A DNA stretch of 64,000 nucleotides. Source: CAVORB01 sp963736235. GTDB lineage: Bacteria; Pseudomonadota; Gammaproteobacteria; Chromatiales; Chromatiaceae. Shown piece by piece: positions 43,418 to 51,952 of the stretch. Position numbers and translations under genes: made by a program. The stretch is taken from NCBI GenBank assembly GCA_963736235.1, contig CAVTOR010000031.1, positions 496,001 to 560,000 on the forward strand, in the 5' to 3' direction. Numbering within the stretch: the stretch's first letter is position 1; each line of letters starts with the position of its first letter. Below the pieces are notes generated by a model that made no database searches, was not told the origin of the DNA, and worked only from the letters and a program-made list of their open reading frames with translations.

Positions 43418-44203
43418 ATGCAGCAGCTGAACCTGCTCAGCTACAACATTCAGTCTGGCATCTACACCCGCCAGTACAGCGAGTATGTGACGAGCAGCTG
43501 GAAGCACCTGCTGCCCCACCGCGAGAGGCTCTACAATCTCAATCGTATCGCGCTCATGTTGCGTGCCTTCGACGTGGTGGGTCTGCAGGAGGTGGACGCG
43601 GGAAGTTTGCGCAGCGGCTTCATCGACCAGACCGAGTACCTCGCCTTCCAGGCCCACTTCCCGCACTGGTACAAGCAGATCAACCGCAACCTCGGCAAGA
43701 TCGCCCAGCACAGCAACGGGGTCCTGAGTCGGCTTCGCCCGGCGCGGATCACCGACTACAAGCTGCCGGGCCTGCCGGGGCGTGGCGCGGTCATCGTGGA
43801 GTTCGATACCTCGGATGCGGAACTGCTCGCCATCTGCATCCTGCACCTGGCTCTGGGCTGGCGGGCCCGCCGACGCCAGCTGGGCTACGTCAAGGAGTTG
43901 ATCTCCCGCTACCCCTACCTGGTGCTGATGGGGGATTTCAATTGTGACTGCAGCTCGCGTTCCCTCAGGGAGCTGGTATACACGTCCGACCTTCAGGGTC
44001 TCGACTGCGAGCTCAAGACCTTTCCCAGCTGGCGGCCGAAGCGCAATCTCGACCACATCCTGATCTCGGACAACCTCGAGATCCTGGAGGCACGGGTCAT
44101 CGACTACCCTCTCTCCGACCACCTGCCGCTGAGCATGAAGATCGCGCTGCCCGAGGGCGTGTCCCTGATCGTTGCGGGAACCGATTTCGCCAGCGCCGAA
44201 TGA
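43418..44203 (+). CDS. Endonuclease/exonuclease/phosphatase family protein
   Basis: A 261-residue cytoplasmic protein with the EEP fold: LNLLSYNIQSGIYT at the start, VVGLQEVDAGS (catalytic Glu), LVLMGDFNCDCSSRSL, LDHILIS and the final YPLSDHLPLSM with the catalytic His. It should hydrolyse a phosphodiester or phosphate ester; the substrate is unknown. ATG 43418 is chosen because the fold begins there. Confidence 0.87.
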   Translation: MQQLNLLSYNIQSGIYTRQYSEYVTSSWKHLLPHRERLYNLNRIALMLRAFDVVGLQEVDAGSLRSGFIDQTEYLAFQAHFPHWYKQINRNLGKIAQHSNGVLSRLRPARITDYKLPGLPGRGAVIVEFDTSDAELLAICILHLALGWRARRRQLGYVKELISRYPYLVLMGDFNCDCSSRSLRELVYTSDLQGLDCELKTFPSWRPKRNLDHILISDNLEILEARVIDYPLSDHLPLSMKIALPEGVSLIVAGTDFASAE

Positions 44204-44215
44204 ACCGGTGTTCGC

Positions 44216-44776
44216 TCAGGGATCCTGGACGTAGAAATGCCGCCAGGGGTGCCCGCTGATGCCGGCGAGCACATCCATCAGGACCGGCGCCGGGGTCGCC
44301 TCGCCAGGAAACACCTCCTCCACCTGCACGAAGAATCGCCCCCATCCGGCCTGATGTTTCCAATCCCAGTTCCAAGGCGCGGTGGACACCCCGCAGGCGG
44401 GGCAGCTGATCTCGCCGCCGCCCCCGCCGGCAAACGCAGGAAGCCAGTCCCGAAGAGGCTTGCGGCAGGAGGAACAACGCGGCGGGCGGGTGTTGCGACC
44501 GCTCAGGAACCGGGGCGCGGCGTAGGGCCCGACGAGTCGGATATGGCAGAAACCCGTGTCGCCTTGCGCCGAGGGCTCCAGCGCCAGCTGCACCGAGCAG
44601 CCGGCGAACACGACCAGGGTCAGAAAGCGGTCTCCAACCGCGTACCCTCCAGCGATCCAGGGTAGCGGCGCACCCAGAAACCCGGCGGCGGCGAGCCCGG
44701 AACGAAGCGCGACCGGATCGGGGCATTGCAGTGGATCTCGCTGCGACAGCAGCAAACGACCGGTGTGGACAGGCAT
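44216..44776 (-). CDS. Hypothetical zinc-ribbon protein
   Basis: A 186-residue protein with two CxxC pairs (PPRCSSCRKPLRDW and ISCPACGVSTAPWNWDW) that form a likely zinc ribbon in the second half. The first half contains FLTLVVFAGCSVQLALE. The ending HPWRHFYVQDP is distinctive. I do not know a function. It is convergent with the EEP gene, separated by 12 bases. Confidence 0.6.
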   Translation of the reverse strand: MPVHTGRLLLSQRDPLQCPDPVALRSGLAAAGFLGAPLPWIAGGYAVGDRFLTLVVFAGCSVQLALEPSAQGDTGFCHIRLVGPYAAPRFLSGRNTRPPRCSSCRKPLRDWLPAFAGGGGGEISCPACGVSTAPWNWDWKHQAGWGRFFVQVEEVFPGEATPAPVLMDVLAGISGHPWRHFYVQDP

Positions 44777-44908
44777 GGCGCCAGTGGCGGGCTGATTTTG
44801 GCCTCAGATTCTAGCAGGATTGGGAGCCGAAGCGTCGCCCGCCGGTTGAACCCGCGGGACAAGACACCGGTCACAGGAATCGTACTTTCAGCCAAGAGTC
44901 GCCCGCTC

Positions 44909-45637
44909 ATGATCCAACCCAAGTGCCTTCCCTCCGCCACAGCCATCCCGTTGCTGATTTCGACTTTGCTTGCCGCCGCGACGGGAGCGTTCGCCGAGTC
45001 AAGCACCCTCGAGGAGCCGGCGCTGGGACCCGGCTTCAATTCCCATTACATGGACCCGGACGTAGGGCGATGGCGGCACGTCTTCGAGAGTCCGGGCCGG
45101 GAGATCTTCGACCAGAGGCAACGTATCGTGCAGGCGACCGGCGTTCGCCCCGGCATGGCGGTTGCCGACATCGGTGCCGGAACCGGGCTCTTCGCCATCC
45201 TGTTCGCCCGCGCGGTGGGGCCCGCGGGTAAGGTCTACGCCGTGGACATCTCGCCCGGCTTCGTCGAAGCGATCGAGAAGCGCGCCGCCGACTACCGTCT
45301 CGCCAACCTGACGCCCGTGGTCAATGATCCCAAGCAAACCGGCCTTCCCCCCGGTAGCGTCGACCTGATCTTCCTCTGCGACACCTACCACCACTTCGAG
45401 TACCCCGGCGCCATGCTTGATTCGATATCAAACGCTCTGCGCCAGGGGGGCGAGCTGGTCGTGATCGACTTCCGACGCGAATCCGGGGTCAGCAGCCCTT
45501 GGGTCATGTCCCATGTACGGGCGAATCAGGCGGAGGTCGTCGAGGAGATCGAGGCGGCCGGTTTCGAGGTGGTTGAAACCCAGGACTTCCTGCGCGAGAA
45601 CTATTACCTGCGTTTCCGCAAGCAGGGCGAGGAATGA
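44909..45637 (+). CDS. Exported SAM-dependent methyltransferase-like protein
   Basis: A 242-residue protein with an N-terminal hydrophobic signal (ATAIPLLISTLLAAATGAFA). A class I methyltransferase domain follows with the SAM-binding motif VADIGAGTGLFAILFARAVG, acidic loop YAVDISPGFVEAIEK, FLCDTYHHFEYPGAML and VIDFRRESG. Export of a SAM-using enzyme is unexpected because SAM is cytoplasmic, so it may be a membrane-anchored or repurposed fold. The ATG at 44909 gives the signal-containing form. It is convergent with modC. Confidence 0.78.
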   Translation: MIQPKCLPSATAIPLLISTLLAAATGAFAESSTLEEPALGPGFNSHYMDPDVGRWRHVFESPGREIFDQRQRIVQATGVRPGMAVADIGAGTGLFAILFARAVGPAGKVYAVDISPGFVEAIEKRAADYRLANLTPVVNDPKQTGLPPGSVDLIFLCDTYHHFEYPGAMLDSISNALRQGGELVVIDFRRESGVSSPWVMSHVRANQAEVVEEIEAAGFEVVETQDFLRENYYLRFRKQGEE

Positions 45638-45655
45638 TCGACCGGCAACCGCCCC

Positions 45656-46780
45656 TTAAGCGGTTTCTTCCAGAGGCATCAGGTGAATGGCAGAGCCCAG
45701 CAGGGATACGCGCGCCGCTTCGCCGGCGGAAAGACCATGCCGGCGTGCAGCGTGTGCGGGCAAGTCGAAAAACAACCTGTGATCGCCCGGCCCGTCGACG
45801 GCGAAGGTCACACGCCAGCTGTCGCCGAGGGCGAGAAGCTCCAGGATTCGTCCATCCACCGGATTTTCTCTATCGCCCGAAACCGGGCGATCCGGCCGGT
45901 GCCAGAGCACGGCGGAGGCCGGCACCATCCAATCGACCTTGGTGCCCGGCGCGAACCGCTCCTGCGTCTCCACCGAAAGCAGCCGCTCGCCCCACTCCAG
46001 CAGCAACCGCCCGGGGCCATTCCCGGCCGGTCCGCGCACGCGTCCGCGAAAGAGGTTGCGCTGCCCGACCAGCCGGGCCGCGGTGCGCCCGCGGGGGCGA
46101 TTGATCACCTCCTGGGGCGCGCCGGCCTGCAGCGTCCGCCCCCGGCTCAGCACCACCATGCGATCGGCAAGGGCGGAGGCCTCCGTCAGGTCGTGAGTCA
46201 CCAGCAGGATCGGGACCCGAATCTCGCGGTGCAACCGGGCAAGCTCCTCTTGGAGCTTGCGCCTGGTCATTTGGTCGACCGCGGAGAATGGCTCGTCGAG
46301 CAGCAGCACCGCAGGCTCCCGCGCCAAGGCACGAGCCAAGGCAACGCGCTGACGTTGTCCACCGGAAAGCTCCGCCGGTCTGCGCCGCTCTAGGCCCTCG
46401 AGACGCACCCGGGCGAGCAGCTCACGGGCCCGCCCCAGGCGCGCGATCCGTGGCAGATGGGTCAGTGCCTCGCGCACATTGTCCAGAGCGCTGAGATGAG
46501 GGAACAGGGCGTAGTCCTGGAACACTAGCCCCACACGTCGTTCTTGCGGCGACAGGGCGACGCCGCTGGCGCTGTCGAGCCAAACCCTAGCGCCACAGGT
46601 GATTCGGCCCTCCCGCGGCCGCAGGAGGCCGGCGATGCACCGTAGGATCGACGTCTTACCGCTACCGGACGGACCGATCAGGGCCGTGAGCTCGCCCGAG
46701 GCGCAGACGAGCTCCGCCGCCAACGGGATGGGGGAATCCTGGCGCAGGGAAACGCTGATGGCCTGTCCCGTCTCAGACAC
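45656..46780 (-). CDS. modC: Molybdate ABC transporter ATP-binding protein
   Basis: About 374 residues from the GTG at 46780, overlapping the end of modB by eight bases. Walker A GPSGSGKTS, Q-loop VFQDYALFPHL, signature LSGGQRQRVALARAL and Walker B VLLLDEPFSA are intact. The C-terminal part is a TOBE/Mop domain (RLVGQRNLFRGRVRG onward) that binds molybdate. It powers molybdate import with ModB and ModA. Confidence 0.93.
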   Translation of the reverse strand: MSETGQAISVSLRQDSPIPLAAELVCASGELTALIGPSGSGKTSILRCIAGLLRPREGRITCGARVWLDSASGVALSPQERRVGLVFQDYALFPHLSALDNVREALTHLPRIARLGRARELLARVRLEGLERRRPAELSGGQRQRVALARALAREPAVLLLDEPFSAVDQMTRRKLQEELARLHREIRVPILLVTHDLTEASALADRMVVLSRGRTLQAGAPQEVINRPRGRTAARLVGQRNLFRGRVRGPAGNGPGRLLLEWGERLLSVETQERFAPGTKVDWMVPASAVLWHRPDRPVSGDRENPVDGRILELLALGDSWRVTFAVDGPGDHRLFFDLPAHAARRHGLSAGEAARVSLLGSAIHLMPLEETA

Positions 46781-47438
46781 GAGGCTGGCGCCCCTGGCCG
46801 AGCATGAAAACCAGGCCAATGGCCAGGAACGAGAGCCCCAGCAGCACGGCGGACATGGCCCCCGCCGCCGCGTTGTCGAAGGCCTGCACCCGATCGTAGA
46901 TCGCGATTGCCGCGGTCCGGGTCTCTCCCGGAATGTTGCCCCCGACCATGAGCACGACCCCGAACTCGCCGAGGGTGTGGGCGAAGGTGAGCGCCAACGC
47001 CGTCACCGCGCCGGGCCAGGCAAGCGGGAGCTCGATTCGCCAGAAGGTCCTCCAGTGGGAGAGCCCGCAGCACCAGGCAGCCTCGCGCACGTTCTGCGAT
47101 ATGCCCTCGAACGCGCGCTGGAGCGGTTGAACGGCGAACGGGAGGTTGAAGATCACCGAGGCCAGCAGCAGACCCTCGAAGCTGAACACCAGGGTCCGAT
47201 CGAACAGCGCCTCAAACGCACCGCCCAGAGGCGAGGGGCCGGAAAAGGCCATCAGCAGGTAAAAACCGAGCACGGTGGGCGGCAACACCAGCGGCAAGGC
47301 GATCAGCGCCTCGACGAATCCGCGCAGAGCGAACCGCCGCCAGGCCAAGGCGCGGGCAATCGCAAACGCCAGTGGCAACAGCAGGGCGGAGGTCCAGCCG
47401 GCGAGGCGCAGCGACAACGCGAAGGCGTCCCAGTCCAA
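46773..47438 (-). CDS. modB: Molybdate ABC transporter permease
   Basis: A 221-residue inner membrane protein with about five helices. It carries the permease EAA loop (EAAWCCGLSHWRTFWRIELP) that contacts ModC, PLVLPPTVLGFYLLMAF near the N-terminus, and FAHTLGEFGVVLMVGGNIPG typical of ModB. It follows modA after 12 bases and overlaps modC. Confidence 0.95.
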   Translation of the reverse strand: MDWDAFALSLRLAGWTSALLLPLAFAIARALAWRRFALRGFVEALIALPLVLPPTVLGFYLLMAFSGPSPLGGAFEALFDRTLVFSFEGLLLASVIFNLPFAVQPLQRAFEGISQNVREAAWCCGLSHWRTFWRIELPLAWPGAVTALALTFAHTLGEFGVVLMVGGNIPGETRTAAIAIYDRVQAFDNAAAGAMSAVLLGLSFLAIGLVFMLGQGRQPRV

Positions 47439-47450
47439 TTTCTTGGGCCG

Positions 47451-48227
47451 TCAGTCCGCGCCGTCGGGCAGGTCAAAACCATGGGCGTGCAAAATCGCCC
47501 TGCCCCGGAAGTCTAGCAGGAAGGTGAAGAACCGCCGGGCGTCGTCCCCCGCTCCACGGATCACGGCCCCGCGGTGTTTCAGCGGCGCGTGAAGCTCGGC
47601 CGAGATGGGCGCGTGCCGGCAACAGGCAGCAAGCTTCGGCGATAGGGCAAGGGAGTAGGCGACGATACCAGCGTCAGCACCGCCAGCGACGACGAACTGG
47701 GCCGCCTGCGCGGCGTTCTCGCCTAGCGCGAGATGGGACTGAAGTCGATCCCAGAGATCTCGCCGTTCCAGGACCTCGCGCGCGGCGAGTCCGTAAGGCG
47801 CATGGTCCGGGTTCGCGATGGCGAGTCGACGGAGGCGTCCGTCGTCGAGGGCCGCCCCCAGATCATGCAGACTGCCATCGGCCGCGAGAGGGGACCCCGT
47901 GGGCACCAGGACGGCGAGCCGCCCGAGGGCGTAAATCGCGCCCTCGTCCACGGTATGGCCCTCCCGCGCAAGATCGAGCACGAAGCCCTCGTCGGCGGAG
48001 AGAAAGACCTCGAAGGGCGCCCCCTGGGCAATCTGCCTTCTCAGGTTGCCGGAGGCGCCAAAGCTCAGGCGCGGGCGCACGCCACCGTGCTCCACGAAGG
48101 CGTCAACAATGGCGGGCAGCACGTCCCGAAGCGATGCGGCAGCGGCGATCGTGGGCACCGGATCCGCCATCACCGGCGACCGCAGCAGAGGCAACAGCAT
48201 AAAAAGCGCTACGGCAACACGGAGCAT
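47451..48227 (-). CDS. modA: Molybdate-binding periplasmic protein
   Basis: A 258-residue protein with signal peptide (VALFMLLPLLRSPVMA) and the ModA pattern: TIAAAASLRDVLPAIVDAF, RLSFGASGNLRRQIAQGAPF with oxyanion-binding Ser residues, LAIANPDHAPYGLAAREVLE and VAGGADAGIVAYSLA. It binds molybdate or tungstate in the periplasm and is the first gene of modABC. I found no ModE-like operator. Confidence 0.95.
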   Translation of the reverse strand: MLRVAVALFMLLPLLRSPVMADPVPTIAAAASLRDVLPAIVDAFVEHGGVRPRLSFGASGNLRRQIAQGAPFEVFLSADEGFVLDLAREGHTVDEGAIYALGRLAVLVPTGSPLAADGSLHDLGAALDDGRLRRLAIANPDHAPYGLAAREVLERRDLWDRLQSHLALGENAAQAAQFVVAGGADAGIVAYSLALSPKLAACCRHAPISAELHAPLKHRGAVIRGAGDDARRFFTFLLDFRGRAILHAHGFDLPDGAD

Positions 48228-48337
48228 GCGGGCTCGACCCTGGCAGACGTGCCCGGGATCATAACAGAACCATGCTCGTCATTATGACGGGCCAGCCGGT
48301 CGTAGACAGCTCGGGCGCCGCGCCATCACGCGTTTGG

Positions 48338-48781
48338 TCAGCGCTCCTCGAACCCCGCCATGCGGTACCATTTGCGGGCCTCGTCGAGGTCCTTCTGAAC
48401 GCCGCGGCCTTCCTCGTACATCATGGCCAGCGTGGTCTGCGATCCGGCCAGTCCTTGCTCGGCGGCCTGCTTAAACCAATGGACGGCCTTCTCGGGGTCC
48501 TTGTCGGTGCACTCACCTTCCATGTACATGAATCCGAGGCCGTGCTGAGCGAGGTCCAGCCCCGCATCTGCGGCGGCCTTCATGTACTTGAAGGCCAACA
48601 GCCGATTCTCGTGCATACCAAGTCCGTTCTGGGCCATGATGGCCACCCGATACTGGGCCTCGGCATTCCCGGCGTCTGCCAAGGGCGAGAGCAGCCCGGC
48701 TGCGCGGGCAAAGTGCCTGGACTCGAACGCGGCGATGCCGCTGCCAAGCTCCATGTCTAAATCACTGATCTGTTCGCTCAT
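48338..48781 (-). CDS. Sel1-like repeat protein
   Basis: A 147-residue cytoplasmic protein with about three Sel1-like repeats (NAEAQYRVAIMAQNGLGM, LAQHGLGFMYMEGE, SQTTLAMMYEEGRGV), each a helical hairpin of 36 residues. Such repeats mediate protein-protein contacts. No signal peptide is seen, and the partner is unknown. Confidence 0.85.
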   Translation of the reverse strand: MSEQISDLDMELGSGIAAFESRHFARAAGLLSPLADAGNAEAQYRVAIMAQNGLGMHENRLLAFKYMKAAADAGLDLAQHGLGFMYMEGECTDKDPEKAVHWFKQAAEQGLAGSQTTLAMMYEEGRGVQKDLDEARKWYRMAGFEER

Positions 48782-48902
48782 CGGGCTGTAGGTCCTGGTA
48801 TGGGGTCGCGCGCCGGCGACCGGTTGTCTTTACCGGACCCCGAAACCTGAGGGCTGAGGCGGATTATTCAAAGGGTGTAGCGCGCTTGCCAACCCCAATG
48901 CC

Positions 48903-49709
48903 CTACTTCCGCGGAAGCGCCAGCCAGCGGACCCAACGTTCAAGCAGCGCCTCGTCAGCGGCGGCAACGGCCATGCGCGGCTCCAGCGACAGACCGGGCG
49001 CGGGCTCGGCGCCGCCCGGGGCGTACAGGCGCGAAGGGATGCCCGCCTCGGTCGCGATCAAACGCCCCGCCGAATAGTCCCAGAGCTTCTGACCGCCATG
49101 GAGATAGAGTTGAGCCCTTCCCGCCGCCAGCCAGCACCAGTCCAGGGCCACCGAGCCGAGGTTGCGCTGTGAGCGATAGGGGGCATCGCCGCCCAGGCCG
49201 GAGAGGTCTCCGGCGGGCAGGCGTTTGAGATCAACGATGGCCAAGCAATCTCCGAGCTCCCGTTGCCGCGCGGTCGCACGCAGCCGGGTTCCGTTCAGAT
49301 AGGCCCCGCCGCCGCGCTCGGCGCAGAAACACTCTCCACGCATGGGATCGAAGATGACGCCCGTGGTCGCCTCCCCCCCTCTGAGCAGGGCGAGCGAAAT
49401 GCCAAAATAGGGAAAGCCGCAGGCGAAGTTGCTCGTGCCGTCCAGCGGATCGAGGCACCAGACGCCGCTTTCAGCCCCAGTCAGGAGCCGCCGCTGCTCC
49501 GCGGCGCTCATCTCCTCGCCAAGGACCGGCAAACTGGGGTACCAACTCTCGAGCGCGGCGATGATACGCCTCTGTGCCGCCAGGTCCGCCTCGGTGATCA
49601 GACTTCCATCCGCCTTATCGTGCGCGGCAACATTGCGAAAGCGGGGCATGACCTCCGTCTCGCCGACGGCGCGCAGAAGGTCGCACAAGCTGACTAGCTC
49701 GGGGGTCAT
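48903..49709 (-). CDS. cysQ: 3'(2'),5'-bisphosphate nucleotidase / inositol monophosphatase family
   Basis: A 268-residue protein with the lithium-sensitive phosphatase motifs: GEEMSAAEQ, WCLDPLDGTSNFACGFPYFG binding the metals, and WDYSAGRLIATEAG near the end. CysQ removes PAP made in sulfate assimilation; inositol monophosphatase activity is an alternative. The ATG at 49709 is preceded by AGAGAA. It is divergent from slt. Confidence 0.8.
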   Translation of the reverse strand: MTPELVSLCDLLRAVGETEVMPRFRNVAAHDKADGSLITEADLAAQRRIIAALESWYPSLPVLGEEMSAAEQRRLLTGAESGVWCLDPLDGTSNFACGFPYFGISLALLRGGEATTGVIFDPMRGECFCAERGGGAYLNGTRLRATARQRELGDCLAIVDLKRLPAGDLSGLGGDAPYRSQRNLGSVALDWCWLAAGRAQLYLHGGQKLWDYSAGRLIATEAGIPSRLYAPGGAEPAPGLSLEPRMAVAAADEALLERWVRWLALPRK

Positions 49710-49861
49710 GGCATTCTCTCTATTGCTGCGGTCGAATGACTCGGATGATATACCGCGTGACAAGACCGTTCCCTGACGACAGACGCAGCAAACGGGCTAT
49801 GATCTCGTCGGCAGCCGCGAGCCAATCACCTTTGCGCACCAGAGGACAGCAACTCACCGAG

Positions 49862-51880
49862 ATGTTCCCTACCGGTTCACCCCGCGCGCCTACCGCCGGC
49901 CCGTACAGGGTCATCGTCACCGCTCTCTTAATCGTAGCGGCCGCCGCGCCCCTAGCCCCCGCGAGCGCAAACGACCGCGAGGCGTTTCTCGCCGCCGAAT
50001 CGGCGCTCGAGCAGGGCGATGCTGCCGCGTTCGCGGATCTCGCTTCGCGGCTCAGGGACTACCCACTCTACCCGTACCTGCGGTTTCAGGCGCTCAGGCA
50101 AGACCTCGACCGCGCCACCGGAAAGGAGGTGGAGGAGTTCCTCGCCGAGCACGGCGACACGCCCCTGGCGGTCCGCATCCGCGGCGCCTGGCTGAAGCGG
50201 CTCGCGGCGCGCGGGCAATGGGGTGATTACGCGCGGCTGTACGTGGCGGACGACTCCACGGAGAGGCGATGTCTTTACCTGCGGTCCCTGCTGGAAACCG
50301 GCCGTGCGTCCGAGGCCCTTGGGCAGGTCGAACCCCTGTGGCGGGTGGGCAGGTCCCAACCCGCCGCCTGCGACCCCGTGTTCGACGCCTGGCGCGCCTC
50401 GGGGGGCCTGACACAGGATCTGGTCTGGGAGCGTATCGCGCTCGCCATGGATGCCAACCAGACCCGGCTGGCTCGCTTCCTGGGGAAATCCCTGCCCATG
50501 GACGAGCGGGCCTGGCTGGATCGGTGGCTGCGGCTGGAGTCGCGGCCGGACCAGGTGCTCGACCTGGAAGGGTTCTCGACCCCGCATCCGCGGCGCGACC
50601 TCATCCTGGCCCACGGCGTCGAACGCCTGGCGGCAACCTCGCCGTCACGGGCGGCCTACGCCCTTGATCGGCTCACCGAGCACCATGACCTGGGTCCGAT
50701 GTTCACGCAGCGCGCTGCGGCGGCCGTCGGCCTGGCGCTGGCCGAGGACGGCGAGAGGGCGGGGCTCGACTTCCTCGATCGGGTTCTCGCGCGAGACGAC
50801 AACCTAGAGTTTCAGGAACGGCGGTTGCGAGCGGCGCTGAGACTCGAGGCCTGGGACCGGGTGGCAACCTGGGTCGAGGCCATGCCGGAGGGGGAGCGCA
50901 AGAACGATCACTGGAACTACTGGCAGGCCCGCGCGCTGGAGGCCCTCGGGCAGCCGGACCTGGCCTGCCAACGCTACCGGGAGGCGGCGCGCGAGCGAAG
51001 CCTTTGGGGCTTCCTTGCCGCGGAACGGACGGGGCGGCCCTACCGGCTAGAGCACCATCCTGCCCCGGTTGCGGAAGCGCAAGTCGAGCGCATGGCGAAC
51101 GGCGCCCCGGGCCTGCGCATCGCCGAGCTGCGGACGCTCGGACGCGAGCTCGACGCACGCCGGGAGTTTTTCCACCTGATTCGTGACCTGCCGGCGGACG
51201 ATCTCAAGGCCGCCGCCGTGCTTGCCCAACGCTGGGATTGGCCCGATCAGGCCATCTTCACCCTCGCCAAGTCCGGCTATTGGGACGATCTGGAGCTGCG
51301 CTTTCCGCTCCTGCACCAGGACCTGGTCCGCGCCGAGGCACAGGCCTCCGGACTGGACGCGTCCTGGATCTACGCCATCCTGCGACAGGAGAGCGCGTTC
51401 AATCCCCGAGCAATCTCACACGCGGGCGCGGTGGGGCTGATGCAGCTCATGCCGGCCACGGCGGCGGCCACGGCGCGCCGGCTCGAGCTGCCGAAACCGA
51501 GCCGCGCAGATCTCTACGACCCCGTGAGCAACGTCACCCTGGGCAGCAGCTACCTCGCAAGCGTGCAGCGCCGATTCGACGGCCACCCGATCCTCGCGGC
51601 CGCCGCCTACAACGCGGGTCCGCACCGGGTCGAGCAATGGCTGCCATCCGAGCCGGTAGCGGCGGACTTGTGGGTCGCCACCATTCCCTTTCGCGAGACG
51701 CGGGGCTACGTTCGGCGCGTGCTCGCCTACCGGGTGATCTACGATCATCGACTGGGAAGGGACATCGAGCCCTTGTCGACCACCATGCGGCCGATCGGCC
51801 GGGGTCCGCGCCTGGACGCGTTCGGCGCTTCCTTGTCAACGACACCCAATAATCCTTGCGACAAGGATCAGAAAACGTAA
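49862..51880 (+). CDS. slt: Soluble lytic murein transglycosylase
   Basis: About 672 residues. A signal peptide (VIVTALLIVAAAAPLAPASA) leads to a long helical superhelix typical of Slt70. The C-terminal catalytic domain holds YAILRQESAFNPRAISHAGA with the catalytic Glu, VGLMQLMPATA, and AAAYNAGPHRVEQWL. It cleaves peptidoglycan with 1,6-anhydro ends in the periplasm. The start is uncertain between ATG 49799 and 49862; the latter gives a standard signal peptide. Confidence 0.92.
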   Translation: MFPTGSPRAPTAGPYRVIVTALLIVAAAAPLAPASANDREAFLAAESALEQGDAAAFADLASRLRDYPLYPYLRFQALRQDLDRATGKEVEEFLAEHGDTPLAVRIRGAWLKRLAARGQWGDYARLYVADDSTERRCLYLRSLLETGRASEALGQVEPLWRVGRSQPAACDPVFDAWRASGGLTQDLVWERIALAMDANQTRLARFLGKSLPMDERAWLDRWLRLESRPDQVLDLEGFSTPHPRRDLILAHGVERLAATSPSRAAYALDRLTEHHDLGPMFTQRAAAAVGLALAEDGERAGLDFLDRVLARDDNLEFQERRLRAALRLEAWDRVATWVEAMPEGERKNDHWNYWQARALEALGQPDLACQRYREAARERSLWGFLAAERTGRPYRLEHHPAPVAEAQVERMANGAPGLRIAELRTLGRELDARREFFHLIRDLPADDLKAAAVLAQRWDWPDQAIFTLAKSGYWDDLELRFPLLHQDLVRAEAQASGLDASWIYAILRQESAFNPRAISHAGAVGLMQLMPATAAATARRLELPKPSRADLYDPVSNVTLGSSYLASVQRRFDGHPILAAAAYNAGPHRVEQWLPSEPVAADLWVATIPFRETRGYVRRVLAYRVIYDHRLGRDIEPLSTTMRPIGRGPRLDAFGASLSTTPNNPCDKDQKT

Positions 51881-51952
51881 GTCTCCCGTGAGCACGGGGG
51901 CGGACTCGCAACCCGGTGCAGCTCGGTGACCCCGCGCGTGGCTCGCCGATCT

